A stretch of DNA of 64,000 bases, taken from NCBI GenBank assembly GCA_021234155.1, contig JAJEKV010000016.1, forward strand, positions 20,214,441 through 20,278,440. Reading direction: 5' to 3'. Both the position numbers and the translations under genes were made by a program. The notes below the pieces were generated by a model. The model had not been told where the DNA came from. It searched no databases and was given only the letters and a program-made list of their open reading frames with translations. This document shows, in pieces, positions 47,036-58,908 of this stretch (position 1 is the stretch's first letter; each line of letters begins with the position of its first letter). Origin of the DNA: Isoetes taiwanensis. Lineage: Eukaryota; Streptophyta; Lycopodiopsida; Isoetales; Isoetaceae.

Positions 47036-49797
47036 ATTAATCAGACTCTTAGGAGTCAAGACACGCATGCCAGTATAGTTTCATCATGGCATACTCCTTT
47101 TCAATTGCTAGATATGCAGGCAGAACCATATGCACACCTTATAGGTTTAATCTAGCTGATTCCTTAAAGTGCAATAGAGTTATTGTCTGTTTCTATGAAG
47201 TTTAATCTCAGCTTGCTCTTTTTTACATGGAACTGTGTAAGATGTTCATTTACCTAAAATGTGGTTTTCAGTCACTTTTCTTTGTGGCGAACAGTAATAT
47301 GTGAATAGATCCGGTTCGTAGGGAAACCTAAAAGCTCTTAATATTTGTTTGTTTAAGATCTTTGCATTTCACGTATGGTCTTATCAAGGTATATCATGGA
47401 ACCTCTAGAATAAACACTATTGTGGTCACTATGGTTGCCCGTGCAACTGTGTTTGATACTTCAAATTTGATAGGGAGTGAGTAATATTTTCTAGCTTAGA
47501 GGTTACAGGAACACAGGATCTTTGGCTACATTTGAGGATGAAGTACCAATCTTATTTGCATGTGCAGTTGTTTTAAGAATCAAACTTCTGTCTGTATTCT
47601 GAATATATGATAACGGCCTTCCTTCCTTGGTACAAGATGAATCATCTCATGCCAACATGTAGGCATCTTAGTTTCAGAATAGATGGCTTTTTTCTAAATT
47701 TTGTTTGCATGCAGGGACACATTAACTTCTTCTGACTTTATTGATATAAGCAACATTTCATTGCAATGCTTCTTTGAGCAATTGCACACCATCTATGTCT
47801 CTAGGTAAGCATCTCAGCTTTCTGTCCATTGCTTTCCATTTTATGCAAATAAAAGCTTAAGGTTGCACTGCCATGGGATTCTATTCCACAGTTGCATAAA
47901 GAGTTACCGTTTAGTAGATTGCATTGTCCAGGGCTAATGCTTTCTCTATTTCTTGGTTCCAGCTTATCAGAAAAGGGCAAATTTCTTTAGAATGCTATAA
48001 GTGGATCGTGTCTGTACATCTTCTTTATTCTACATCAAGTCGAGGGCTAACATATTAATTGATTGTAGGCCTATTGTCAGCAAGGAGCAGGTTGCTGCAA
48101 AATGCTATAAGTTGTTGTGATATCTTTTGTAACTACACTGAACCCACAAGATTCTCATTACATCTAAAATATAGAACCAACTGGAGAGCTCACAGTGTGC
48201 TTGAGGTTTATGCCAAGTCGTATAGGCATTGCAAATGAAATGTTTTCTGCTTTTGTTATTTGTCCCGTCCACAAAGAAAATCAAGAAGGAAATCCCATTA
48301 TTCTAGATTGGAGCAACGATTTTTCCTTGACTATAACGAAGAAAATCCCATTGTCCAATTACTAATAGGCCAAGTGTAATTGAATGATGTTAATATTTCT
48401 AAAGCAATAGTATTTCCTTATGACTCTGCCAATGTGCCCCCAAGCTGGAGATACTACAAACAAATTTACAAATGCGAAAGCTGACAATCATTGATTACCG
48501 AGTACTTATAATAGTTTTGCGCTCATATTCAAATTGTTGTAAACCCATAGGTACAAAGATGGCGTGCAATTCATTGCACCTTGAATTGCACCTTTGAGAT
48601 CCGTTATAGATCAAAATTAAGCCTGTCAAAATCTTGCATGTATCTCTCCCTAGATACGAATCATTCGTTTGACTCCACAATTTCCTGTAAGAGACCAAGG
48701 ATTGATTACATATATTCTCAACGTATTGAATGCATACGCATACTAAAGCACAACCTTATAGAAGTGGGAAAGAAATAAACACAATGACATTCATTTAAAA
48801 ACTCTTGCCGCTAAGTGGCGTTCCATAGTCATGCCTGCAAAGTAGATTAGATCAAGAAGTGAATGATAAATATTCAGTATTGCCTTCAAATATGCTTTGA
48901 ATGGGGATGAACATAATTGGATTTCATAAGCCAAATTAGTAAGCAACATGATTGGGTGGACATGTATATTGTTTGGATAAATTCATGGACAGCACATATG
49001 TAGAGGATGTGGCAGATGCTTTTGAAGAAGCTTTGACATCTTTCTAAACGCAACTTATAGGACAGCAAAAGCTATTGTTTGACTACAAACAGTTCGTATG
49101 CAAGAAATGTTGCATTTTAGTGGTTGCCTGTCTGGTGGCTTAACACAAATGGTCACCGATACGATTTTGTTTTCACTGACATAATGTAAAACGATGGTGT
49201 CAGTCAGACCTGAGCATTTCAGATAGTTCAACTAATGGTAAACGTGTCGCCTTACGACTTGGCACAAACCTCAAGCACATGATTGCCAACTTCGTTAAGG
49301 CGTTAAAAAATGAAAGATGACGAACAATTGCTAAAGTATGGTCAAACATGATGCAATTAATGATTCCCAAGAGGTTGATTTATCTACAACTTCAAACACT
49401 CACAAGTCTTTATCAAATTCCCACAACTCTTTGTTATCTTTTGTCTTCTTGCCTCCCTTTCATCGTTGTACATCTTAGTTGTCTAAAATAGAAATGTGCT
49501 ACCGAAAGAACAACCTCAAATCCAAACAGGACAAACACTTGAGGAACCCCAACTAATCAAGCTCAGGAACATCTCAAATTTTCTTATATACCGGCCCTTC
49601 AATAAATGGTACATCCATGCCCACATAATGTGTTGTAGCTACCATAAAAACCAAAATCTATATAGGTCAACATACCAACCTCTTTGACATTTTGTTGATC
49701 CATACACCTAGATTTGTTGATGAACCTTTATTATCTACACTTCGTTACATTTCTAATTTTCACCACAATTTCTAGAGTTTATCACAAATTGTATTTA
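47036..49797. other. Unassigned region left of a Helitron-type end
   Basis: No recognised gene. Some stretches look like small exons with GT/AG borders, such as 47,715-47,804 (DFIDISNISLQCFFEQLHTI, then GTAAGC), but no family is evident. If the Helitron-type end at 49,828 is real, part of this may be inside that element. Confidence 0.45.
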
Positions 49798-49828
49798 TGC
49801 CCGGCAATGCCGGGCACCCGTTACTAGT
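49798..49828 (+). mobile_element. Helitron-type 3' terminus
   Basis: A perfect 9-bp hairpin, TGCCCGGCA-A-TGCCGGGCA (49,798-49,816), then seven bases and CTAG followed by T. Helitrons end in a hairpin a few bases before CTRR and insert 5' of a T. The 5' end (TC...) is not identified; TCTATATAGG near 49,656 is one candidate for a very short non-autonomous element. Confidence 0.7.
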
Positions 49829-50222
49829 ACTTTATCATTCCATAATCTTTTTGGAACTTTTATAGTGGATGCCAAGTCACTTGCCTTCTACACTTACTTG
49901 CCACATCATAGTACTATTAGAAACAAACCAGGTTTCTTCTCATTGGATACGATTAAAAGATGACGTGTACCAGAAAAAGATGAAGTGGCCCAGAAAAAGA
50001 TATTGACAGCCTACGAGTGTTCTGGAACGCATCTGGATTCAGTATCTTCAAATTGATTCTTATCATTAGTCTCCTATTCTGGAGTGAGTACATTGTGCTC
50101 CAGGCTCGTGCTCCTGTGGCATCTCTGTGTGCTTACACAGTTAGATGAGACATGTAAATTTTGTACTTTTTCTCTGATTAATAAACTTCTTGGCTTTCGT
50201 CCTTCAAAAAAAAAAAAAAATT
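49829..50222 (+). mobile_element. Retroposon-like 3' end with poly(A)
   Basis: Ends TTAATAAACTTCTTGGCTTT, CGTCCTTC and an A run at about 50,206-50,220. A second A-tailed end with the same TCCTTC-A(n) junction is at 52,100-52,123. It is probably a LINE- or SINE-type 3' tail; no reverse transcriptase is seen. Confidence 0.5.
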
Positions 50223-52212
50223 ATAAAACAAAATCACAGAATATGTGAAAAAACCAAGAAGTCCAAAGAGTACTGATTGCCTAGGATTAAAAAGAACAAT
50301 TTTGAGAAGCTCTACAAAGGAGGGGGATCATGGTCAATGACACAAACATAATAATGTCAAGAAGGAAAGAAGGACAAGTGCAATGAAAGCAACTTTAACC
50401 TTAAGGAGAGTATGAAAGGAAAAACCAAATGAAGTGAATTGGGTAAACGAATTTACAAGGATAACTAGAATAGAAAACAAAGAAGATGATAAACATGCAG
50501 CAACAAAACACCAAGCAAGGATTAAACTGCTTATAATTTACTAGAGGTGGAATATGAGATTAAGATGGCAATATGCAGAGTGGCAAAATCAAGGAATGTA
50601 AATATGCTACTTAATAAAACCCAGACCATTGGAAGAAGAGTTGACCAAGCATGGATTGATGCTAATGATTGAGTATGAGACAAAATAAGGACATTGCAGG
50701 AGGGATGGAGTTTCTTGGCGCACGATACGTCGCCTGCGGCTAGGGCAACACTGGAGAAGGGAGACTGCCCTCCTTCTCTCCTGATTTGGCACTGCTGCTG
50801 TGTTTCTTGTATCATTTCGATCACTTATCGGAGCTAGCCAAGATCTCGTGCCATAGTTTATTGGATCTGCACGTTTCAAAATTGCTAGATTATCCATTTC
50901 TTGAAGCTTTCTTCAGGGCGGCGTACTTTAGGGCTTGCAGCTAATCCACTAACGTGTTTCTGCTCTAATGCTTTAAAGAAGCATTGTGATTCTTGCACGC
51001 ACGGAAGATCTTGGCAAGAATTGTTTCATTCTTTCTGAGTAAGTAAGAATACACCAAAAAGGCACATGGTTTATAAGGTGGAGCAGATTTCTGTACAGCC
51101 TTAGAGAAAAGGGAGTTTCAATTTTGTTGATTTTCTACAGTCTATAATTTACTCCAGGTTCCTAAAACGGATGTTTGATTCCCTCCCTGTTGCTCTTTCT
51201 TGCTAGCAGAAAGATATGGGGATGACTCCTTGAAAAGAACATAGTAGTTTGATTCTAATTTACAGATTCCTCAACCGGATATGGAATAATATATGGAATT
51301 GTCAAAAATTGCCAAGCTAGGAATTTTCTCGGCGGGATGACGCTTATAGATTTCGAGCCAGGCACTAAACAGGTTGTATATTAGATTGGCAAATATTTGA
51401 AATTTCCTAGCACCTTGTTTGGTTTTTCAATTAGCTATGATTGAAGAAGCCTTTCAAGTTCTGAAGCTTGAATATAATTTGGTACTGATGCCAAAATTTT
51501 CTTCATACCAATCCACTGGATATGGTTTGCTCAAATACTGCTATATTTGAGTTGTGTGCTAAGATCAGGCACTGATGCCTGAATTCCATTTTATTTGGCT
51601 GCTCCCATATAGAAGAGGTGGTGTCTGGTGGTTGGGCTAAGTTATCTAACCAATTTAGGTTGACTGCTACATATTCTGGCAATGCAGCACTTCTTATGGA
51701 TTTCATATATTATTCTATGTACTGGCCGGTCAATTTGTAGGATTGGTCAAGTTTCAGGAGTAGTGGCAGCTTCTTTGTGCAGTGTGACAGATTGCACATT
51801 TTACTATGTATTTCCTTTTCTCTTCATCTCTATTTTGGCAACAGGTGTTTATGATCATTCAAGGATTTAACTGCAGCTTTTGGAAATTATGTTCTTGACT
51901 TCTATAGTATTCTGGATAGTTGAGAAGATGTTGATTTTAATCCTATAGTATCAACTGGACAGAAAAAGAAGTTGAGTGAGGCTTATAGGTACAGAAATTT
52001 AGTTATGATATCTGATCCATGTGGGATCTTTTAAAGGTTTATATTTATCTGATTCAAGCTTCATGATGTAATATTTCCTACTTGATAAATACACAATCTT
52101 TCCTTCAAAAAAAAAAAAAAAATTTGAGTGTGAGACCTGTCAAAAACATTTTATAGATATGCAGCATGCAGATGTAGCAAAAAGTGTATATGGTCAAGCA
52201 TCCAAATAGAGA
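50223..52212. other. Unassigned region with a second poly(A) end
   Basis: Minus-strand ORFs of about 96 codons (50,531-50,897) are not recognisable. A second TCCTTC-poly(A) end is at 52,100-52,123. Nothing else supported. Confidence 0.45.
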
Positions 52213-52440
52213 ATATGTAGCAAAATAACAGGGGGTTTCTTTTGTATTTTTATACTTTTTTTTCCTTAAGGTTTTTATATGATTTGATGACGGTATTCCA
52301 TGAGACGTACTAATCGGTACATCTAGAGTGCACATACGCTGGCATTGATTTTGATGCCAATTTCCAATGGTTCACCTATGAATTTCGAAAGCTGAAGCAT
52401 GCAGGCCTCGACCTAATCCATTTTAGGGTTCTATGTTTTC
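52213..52440 (+). repeat. Dispersed repeat (AACAGGGGG family), copy 3
   Basis: Shares TAGCAAAATAACAGGGGG, GTACATCTAGAGTGCACATA and CATTTTAGGGTTCTATG with the 38.6 kb copy, including the segment after the GTGCA block. Non-coding. Confidence 0.75.
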
Positions 52441-52509
52441 GTGCAAAATTTCTTTACTAAAGCAAGATCCAAGAAGGCCAAGGAACTTTGCATACAGGTT
52501 TTTCTTTGA

Positions 52510-52700
52510 TTTGTGTAGCCGAATGCAGAGCCGAAGAGCCGAAGAAGCAGAGCCAAAGGATGGGCCCTTAAAAAACAGTGAATTCATGCAAGGTTGTGGC
52601 AGATCGCTTTCCTCTGACTTGTGTAGCCGGATGCGAGTCAAGAAGCGAGAAGTAGCAGAGGCCAAGAAGAAGCAGAGCCGAAGGATGTGCTCTATTCTTT
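52510..52700. repeat. ~110 bp direct duplication
   Basis: TTTGTGTAGCCGAATGC...AGAAGCAGAGCC at 52,508-52,560 recurs as CTTGTGTAGCCGGATGC...AAGAAGCAGAGCCGAAGGAT at 52,619-52,686. The 97-codon ORF across it is explained by the duplication. Confidence 0.7.
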
Positions 52701-53157
52701 TTTTCTTCTGCCTTGAAGGTTATTGATGCGCAAAGCATGTAGCAAGGCCTTATATGCCCTTGTCATCCTCGGTTCTGCACGATTTTGTCTACTCTTTCAT
52801 TTCTATGGATCATTGATTGGAAGAACATGAATGGATTAGTTACCTTTTCACACACATCCATTGTAATCCAATGGCAAAGAAGTGTGGGGCCATCCATGGA
52901 GCAATATTTCTTTTCAAAATCTGCAAGTGAGTGCTTGGTACATTTCGTGCACAGTACATTTCGTGCCTTTGTTTTATGCACCGGATGAAAGCCTCAGTTG
53001 TCAGGTATGTTGAATCAAATGGCAGGTTAACTGAAACTGTATATAGTGGTGGGCAAAAGTATGCTAGTGGGTAGCAAATAAACGCGACCCAAAGACTCCA
53101 AAGACCCAAAGCACCAAAGACTTTCCAAAGACTTTCCAAAGACTTTTTTTTTTTTTT
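52701..53157. other. Non-coding stretch
   Basis: No recognised gene. It ends in a short CCAAAGACTTT array and a T run (53,095-53,157) leading into the 172-bp repeats. Confidence 0.5.
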
Positions 53158-53665
53158 CATAATCGGCCATGCAATTCGATCATACATGCAAAATTTCGTG
53201 GCCTAATTTGGGATATTGAGTGAGCAATTAGAGAAAACCCATTTTCAAGCAGCAATTTTGGTAAAACAGTAACAAAATTTCTTAATTCAGCCCAAATTAA
53301 GCTAAATCGATGGGGCTTTTTCAGATTTTCATAATCGGGCCATGCACCCATATCCTACTTCTGCAAAATTTCGTAACCTAATTTGGGATATTGTGTGAGC
53401 AATTAGAGAAAACCATTGCCGCAGCTAGCTTTGCTACAAATGAAGAATTTTTAATTCAGCCCAAATTAAGCTAAATCATTTGGGGCTTTTCGTGATTTTT
53501 TCATAATCGGCCATGCACACATATCCTACGTGCAAAATTTCAGAACCTAATTTGGGATATTGAGTGAAAAATAAAAGAAAACCATTTTTGCAACGGTGTT
53601 TTGTAAAACAGTTGAGAAATCTCTTAAGTCACCCCCAATTTAAGCAAAATTAGATGGGGCTTTTA
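53158..53665. repeat. 172-bp tandem repeat, three units
   Basis: CATAATCGGCCATGC starts at 53,158, 53,330 and 53,502, two periods of 172 bp. Each unit contains GCAAAATTTCG, CTAATTTGGGATATTG and CCAAATTAAGC...GGGGC. The third unit is more diverged. Confidence 0.93.
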
Positions 53666-54272
53666 GGCTGAATATGGTCGAAATGACAATCCTACCTTGG
53701 TGGATAAGTTTTATGAAAAGATATGATGGATTGAGCAACTAATTGGAGATTCACATGCCAATTTGGAGTTTGGGTCATTTCTGCGCACTAGTCAGACTCC
53801 AATCTAATGAAATCGATGCTAATTTGATGAAAAATTCGAGCAATGTGGAACGATTCTTGGCTGAAGAATCCTCTTAACAAATGAAGAGTGTAAAAAAACG
53901 AACCCACGAGCACCCACCAAAGACAAAAAGTAGAGGCGGGGGGTGCTAAAGCATGCGGCCCCGGACGTGCTTTTTTAACCCCACCGAAAGATACTTTGCC
54001 CCTGGTGGCTCTTCTATCAAGTTTGCTGGCAACTTAAATAGCTTCTAAGAGGAGAAAAGGCTTCAGATTCTCCATACTTTTTTGTTTCATTAGCTTATGA
54101 AACAGATAATGTTCCCAACAGTGAGTTAGCAAACTTTGTGTATCCATCAAAAGTAAACAGCAGGCTTTCCCATCATAACATCTTCTTTCCTTGCCTCGCA
54201 AATCCGACAGTACAGCAGTTTTTCTTTTTCTGAGGTGGGTTCTCTGCCTTAATGCTTATTCCGGTTGGTTTT
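53666..54272. other. Spacer before the GT47 fragment
   Basis: No gene recognised. 53,666-54,000 continues AT-rich; a short GC-rich patch (GGGGGGTGCTAAAGC...CCCCACCGAAAG) lies near 53,938-53,985. Confidence 0.5.
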
Positions 54273-54905
54273 CTTGAGGTGAAAATTCATCAACTACTGC
54301 TTCAGTCCAGGTTCCGTGTAATGAGTAAACATGAAGCACAATTTTTCTTTGTTCCAGCTTATGTAAAATGTGTCCGCATGAAAGGCGGCCTTACAGATAA
54401 GGAGATAAACCAAAAGTATATTCAGGTGAGAGTTTATTCTGAGTAGCTATATGTATCTGAGTTCTCATCTCATGTTTGATATCATCTTTTCAGATTATCA
54501 ATTATCAAGCAAATGCCCCATTTTCGCCGCTCTGGAGGGCGAGATCATATTTTCGTGTTTCCTAGGTATTTTAGATAGGCTACATTTGATGGGTTCAAGA
54601 GTTCACATTGTCCATGCTTTGCCCATTGTAAATGCTTTGCCCATTGTAAATAATGTCTCAACCGCAAAGATTTCTTGATGAGGACTTGCAAAGTGGAGTC
54701 AAAAGACTTATTTAGAGATTGGGCTACTCATCCCAACAGATCAATTTTTCTCACTTAAGTAGTTTTGTTGCTTGATATAAGAATATAGATAGGCACTACT
54801 TTTCTTACATCTACTTGTTTTACTACTGTGGGATCGTGATTGACAAAACGAAATACTAGTGCATTTGACACTTGGAAGGACATTATTATTCCTGGGAATA
54901 TTGAC
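54273..54905 (+). pseudogene. Exostosin/GT47-family glycosyltransferase, broken fragment
   Basis: Three exon-like blocks match plant GT47 proteins, Golgi type II membrane enzymes of cell-wall polysaccharide synthesis. Block A (54,273-54,425) reads EVKIHQLLLQSRFR, then FFFVPAYVKCVRMKGGLTDK and ends at a GT donor. Block B (54,494-54,565), after a CAG acceptor, reads IKQMPHFRRSGGRDHIFVFP. Block C (about 54,826-54,903) reads TKRNTSAFDTWKDIIIPGN. Order and spacing fit the family. Joining A to B is off by one base, the segment between B and C (usually with a Trp-Ala-Thr-Tyr core) is missing, and neither the N-terminus nor the rest of the catalytic domain is present. Confidence 0.88.
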
Positions 54906-55560
54906 AATGGAATACCGTACAAGCATGGAATATTTGATATGTAAGATAACGACTTGAAGAACTTTTTATATTTGCTGGTAACCATGATCAGTCTTTCATT
55001 TTTTGCAGCCTTTCTTCAAACTCACAGTTATGTTATGTTTTACTAAGAGGTGATGCACTTTTGATGGGCCAATCTTGCTACCATATATTGGCAATACATG
55101 TACTTACAAAATTACATTTCAGAATAAGATGTTTGGTTGCACACCTCTTTCTTTTTCTTATTGTGTCTGCTTACTTAGTATCATTGTGATTTGATTAGTG
55201 ACTTAAACAAACAGTGACATCCTTTATGGCTCCATTTCCTAAACACATGTTCTAACATGTCTAGCATATGGAATTCTACTACCTAGGGATATTGTAAGTG
55301 GTTTACATCATAAATGCATTCTCTTTAGCATTATTTTTTTCATCAATATTGTAGAGTTTCCTTTTGTATTCCAATATGTAGAATGGAGACCCTCATAATG
55401 ATATAAATTTTTTGGCCTACTTGCTTATTACAAATATATATTATAGAAATTTTGCAAACAAGAATCTGTAAGTGGTCTTCAAGGCCACAATCGCCTTAGG
55501 CACAAGAACCTATAGCGATGTACACAACATTCATACACAATTTTCATTGCCCCAAGGCAA
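54906..55560. other. Non-coding AT-rich stretch
   Basis: No further GT47 exon and no other gene recognised. Confidence 0.5.
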
Positions 55561-55613
55561 AATTTTTTTTTAACCTATAACACAAACCATTACATTACAC
55601 GCATTAAAATTAG

Positions 55614-55931
55614 ATTCCCCCTTACACCCCCTTTTGTTTGGGTGCATATTCACACGGGGGCGACGTGCACGGCAAATAGAGCCCTTATAATTATGTTTTG
55701 CATGTACAAAATTAACACCATATAGTATATTGCCTGAAATCTTATAGTATTTTGCAAATCTTGTTATACAGTATCACAATTTCTATACATCCATACCCCA
55801 CAAACGAGGAATTTTGTGTGCGGTGTAGATTAAGGAATAAGGGGTGAATATGCCTATCTAACACCTCTCGTTGCCCGGAGTCACCCCCCGTGTGAATATG
55901 CACCCAAACAAAAGGGGGTGTAAGGGGGAAT
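55614..55931. mobile_element. Foldback MITE, family 1, copy C (most complete)
   Basis: 318 bp with ~47 bp inverted ends: ATTCCCCCTTACACCCCC, TTTTGTTTGGGTGCATATTC on the left, and the reverse complement ending GGTGTAAGGGGGAAT on the right. It defines the limits of the family. No coding capacity; a target duplication is not clear. Confidence 0.92.
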
Positions 55932-57713
55932 ATGTCCTATTAGATCCACATTACCATATATACGGTTCCCTAAAAAATAAAAAAGACAAACATAAATATT
56001 TGAAATAGAAGAGACCAAACACAAGGGGTTGCACAAGGATCAGGACTAGAAAGATTTGACCAAAAAGATCGGAAGTAGAAGCGTTATCAAGATTGAAAGC
56101 AGATTTGGGAGCAATAGGTATGATTCCGCTAAAAATCATACAACTTTGCATGATTGATGCCTGTTTCAGAAGCAACAACTTAGAGAAGACAACCTCGCAA
56201 AAAGAACATGTCCCGAAGATGGAATTCACTAGAAAATATTTATGAAACAATGGTTAGGCGAATAGAATGGCAAGCATAGTATGCAACAAGAAAAATAGAA
56301 AGGGAAAGAAGGTACTCATATAATGGGTGGATTTATAGAAATAAAGCGTCCTGGTCTCAACTTGAAGTATTCAGGTTCTGACTTGAATACAAAATGATTC
56401 TCAAGTATTTATGATGAACTCCCAGGTTTTGGACCTGGCAATCTATTTTCAGGTCGGCAATCTCATTTCTAAACATCTAAAACCTGGCAATCTATTTTCA
56501 GGTGGGCAATCTTATGGGATCACTTCCAAACCCGGAATCACTTTCTCATTGTTTTATCCTTAGGCCTATATGTCAGACTACTTTTAGGAGGGACATAAGC
56601 CTTTCTCTGGAAAGATCGTATCTCTTTCACGGCTCTTAAAAAGTCCAGCGTGGGAAAAAGGATTTTAATTAGCAGAGATGTGATATCGGAAGTGCCAGGT
56701 GCCATTCTTTCCTTCAACTTCTTGAATCCGAGCTATTGCGGACTCCATTACAGAGGGCGTCGTATCAAAGATCGTAGCCAATGAAGCTACTCAAGACCTG
56801 GCCGCTTGTTGACTCTGTACTGGATTAAAACACAGCCTATATTAGGTTTTATTTATGCATCTATGCATTTTTATGTACTAGGAAAACTACGGTTCGAGAA
56901 AATTCCACGAGGAATTTCCCCGAAAGGCGTCCCGCCAGACGCAGGCGGCACCCAGCGGCTTGGCCAAAGACCGCCGAAGTCAGGGGTCGCCGAGGAATAT
57001 TCGAGGAATCTTCGAGATAAGTGGTTTCCCACGTAATAAACAATGGGCTGAAATTACGAACAAGGTAGCTATCGGTTTTTGGCCACAGCCACATATTTGC
57101 GAAAGAAAAACGCAAGATCATTTACATTCCTTAGCACTTGGTTCACCGTGTTTCACAGTGAGATAGCATCTCGGCCGTTGAACCGATGTTATTTACCACC
57201 AAGTAACATTCCACGAGCTTCGAAATTTCTACTCTCCTTCACTCTGTTTCTTGTAACATCCTAGGGTGTTACAGCAATTCTTTATAACATCCTTGGGTGT
57301 TATTGCAGATCGATGGTCTTCAGAAGCTTCTGGAGTAGGAAGCTTGACATTCGAGCCAGCTATGGCAGTTTCGTTCCAAGGCTGGCGATGCCACGGCAAC
57401 GGAAGAGGCTTAGGCTACGCTTTCGATTGCCCACGCCCGGTAGCTTCTTCCGGCGCCCACAGCGGCGCCCGCATTTTCTCCTACTTCATTCGCCTTGATT
57501 TCTTTGCAGACAATCTTCATTCCCATTCACGTGCCCCCTCGCTCCTAATCCCCAAAATAGCACAAAAATTTTACCTCCAAATCGTTGTGGAGTGTAAGGA
57601 TGTGGAAATTCCTTCAAACTCCCATTCCGGTGCCCCTGCTTCCGGCGCCAAGCTCCTCTAAATAGCAAACCCTCGAACCCGGTCGTTAAGGGCATAACAC
57701 CACTGCTTGAAGA
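55932..57713. other. Region without recognised genes
   Basis: A ~70 bp imperfect direct duplication (CCTGGCAATCTATTTTCAGG) lies at about 56,437-56,518, and a duplicated near-palindrome (AACATCC-AGGGTGTT) at about 57,256-57,300. ORFs of up to 131 codons near 57,266-57,661 are in GC-richer DNA, but competing frames are open and I see no family. Confidence 0.45.
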
Positions 57714-57815
57714 TTATCGGAAAAAATTGAGGGCCATCAAAATGGCTCAATTTTTTTTTCCGATAACGCCCACACCCTCGCCATTTTGATGGCCCTCAAT
57801 TTTTTTTTCCGATAA
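57714..57815. mobile_element. Tiny foldback MITE
   Basis: Arms TTATCGGAAAAAATTGAGGG...AAAATGGC (57,714-57,746) and the reverse complement (57,780-57,815). The outer half of the right arm also recurs directly inside the loop (57,747-57,770). Confidence 0.85.
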
Positions 57816-58225
57816 CGCCGGTATGCTATCTACTCCATATCCGCTAAGAAAACGCAAGAAACCTGCCTCTCAAGAAAGAAACCGGCTATGGCTTCCGTAG
57901 CTCCCCCGCGATGTCCGTAAGGCGAATCGCTCGGGGCCTTCGGATAGGGCCATACCTGGCCCGAAGGAACATGCAACAGGTAGGAATGGCGAATAACATG
58001 CTTAGGAATAGCGGGCTCGGAACGGGGGCTCGAACAGGAACAGGGCTCGGAGCGAGGGGCAAAAGGAAGAAGGAAGAAGCCCGCTCAGTTTAGCCGGCGG
58101 AGACTATTGCGTGAAATAAAAAACGCGAAATTTGACAGTAATTTCGCCCTATCGTTTATTACGTACTCATGAAATTTTCTTCTCTGTTCTCGAGTTGTTG
58201 ATGGAGGTTTTAGAATTTAAACGGG
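57816..58225. other. GC-richer stretch, possible short basic ORF
   Basis: A 60-codon plus-strand ORF (57,911-58,093) is rich in Arg, Gly and Lys (RTGTGLGARGKRKKEEARS). No known family; low confidence that it is a gene. Confidence 0.3.
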
Positions 58226-58606
58226 GGAAAAACTCTGAAATACCCTTATGTTTTGCTAAAATTAACAAAACGCCCCTAGTTTTGGGGGTATTTTAATGGA
58301 ACTGATCATAACTTTTTTTTTTGATGATCCAAATGAGAAAATCACAAGTTATGCTATTTTTAATACACAAGAAAATTGTAGAAATTTCAGAGGGATTTAC
58401 AAGACTATAACTTGAGATTTCGGAATCCGATTCAGAAGATGTTAACTTTCATGGAAAGATCTCAAGTTCTTCTACAATATATCTGAAAGATTCATTCTCA
58501 TTTGGATCATCAAAAAAAAGTTATGATCATTTCCATTAAAATACCCCTAAAACTAGGGGCGTTTTGTTAATTTTAGCAAAACATAAGGGTATTTCAGAGT
58601 TTTTCC
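58226..58606. mobile_element. 381-bp foldback MITE, family 2
   Basis: Inverted arms of ~113 bp (58,226-58,338 and 58,494-58,606), only a few mismatches, beginning GGAAAAACTCTGAAATACCC. TTTAAA flanks both sides (58,216-58,221 and 58,607-58,612) and may be the target duplication. Non-coding. Confidence 0.92.
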
Positions 58607-58908
58607 TTTAAAGGGCTAGTGTAAGTTTGTTCTTTTTCGTTGATGATTTGGAAGAATATGTAGAGTTCGTTCATGTTGTGAGCACATAGTGTCACAAGCA
58701 ACGAATTATTTTGAAACTCCAATCAGCAAGCTTCAAGCACTTAATCCAAGGTATTTGCAGTTGTTAGGTATCAAAATCGTCGTCATGATGGGGTTTTGTT
58801 TTCTTGCTCTTATCAGGTTGAGTGTTCTGCAGTAAGAAAGAGAAGGATATTCATTTGACAGAGTTAGCCTCAGAAAACAATTAGTTGAGATTGATGAGAC
58901 TGAAGGAT
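58607..58908. other. Region upstream of the kinesin pseudogene
   Basis: No recognised exon. Probably the remains of the gene's 5' part. Confidence 0.4.

Noticed and set aside
53158-53665. CRISPR-like repetition
   Set aside because: Units are tandem without unique spacers, in a eukaryotic genome.
55951-56250. 99-codon hydrophobic minus-strand ORF
   Set aside because: AT-rich composition alone explains the hydrophobic residues; no family or gene context.
57266-57661. 131-codon ORF in GC-richer DNA
   Set aside because: Other frames are equally open, no domain is visible, and no promoter or splice context supports it.
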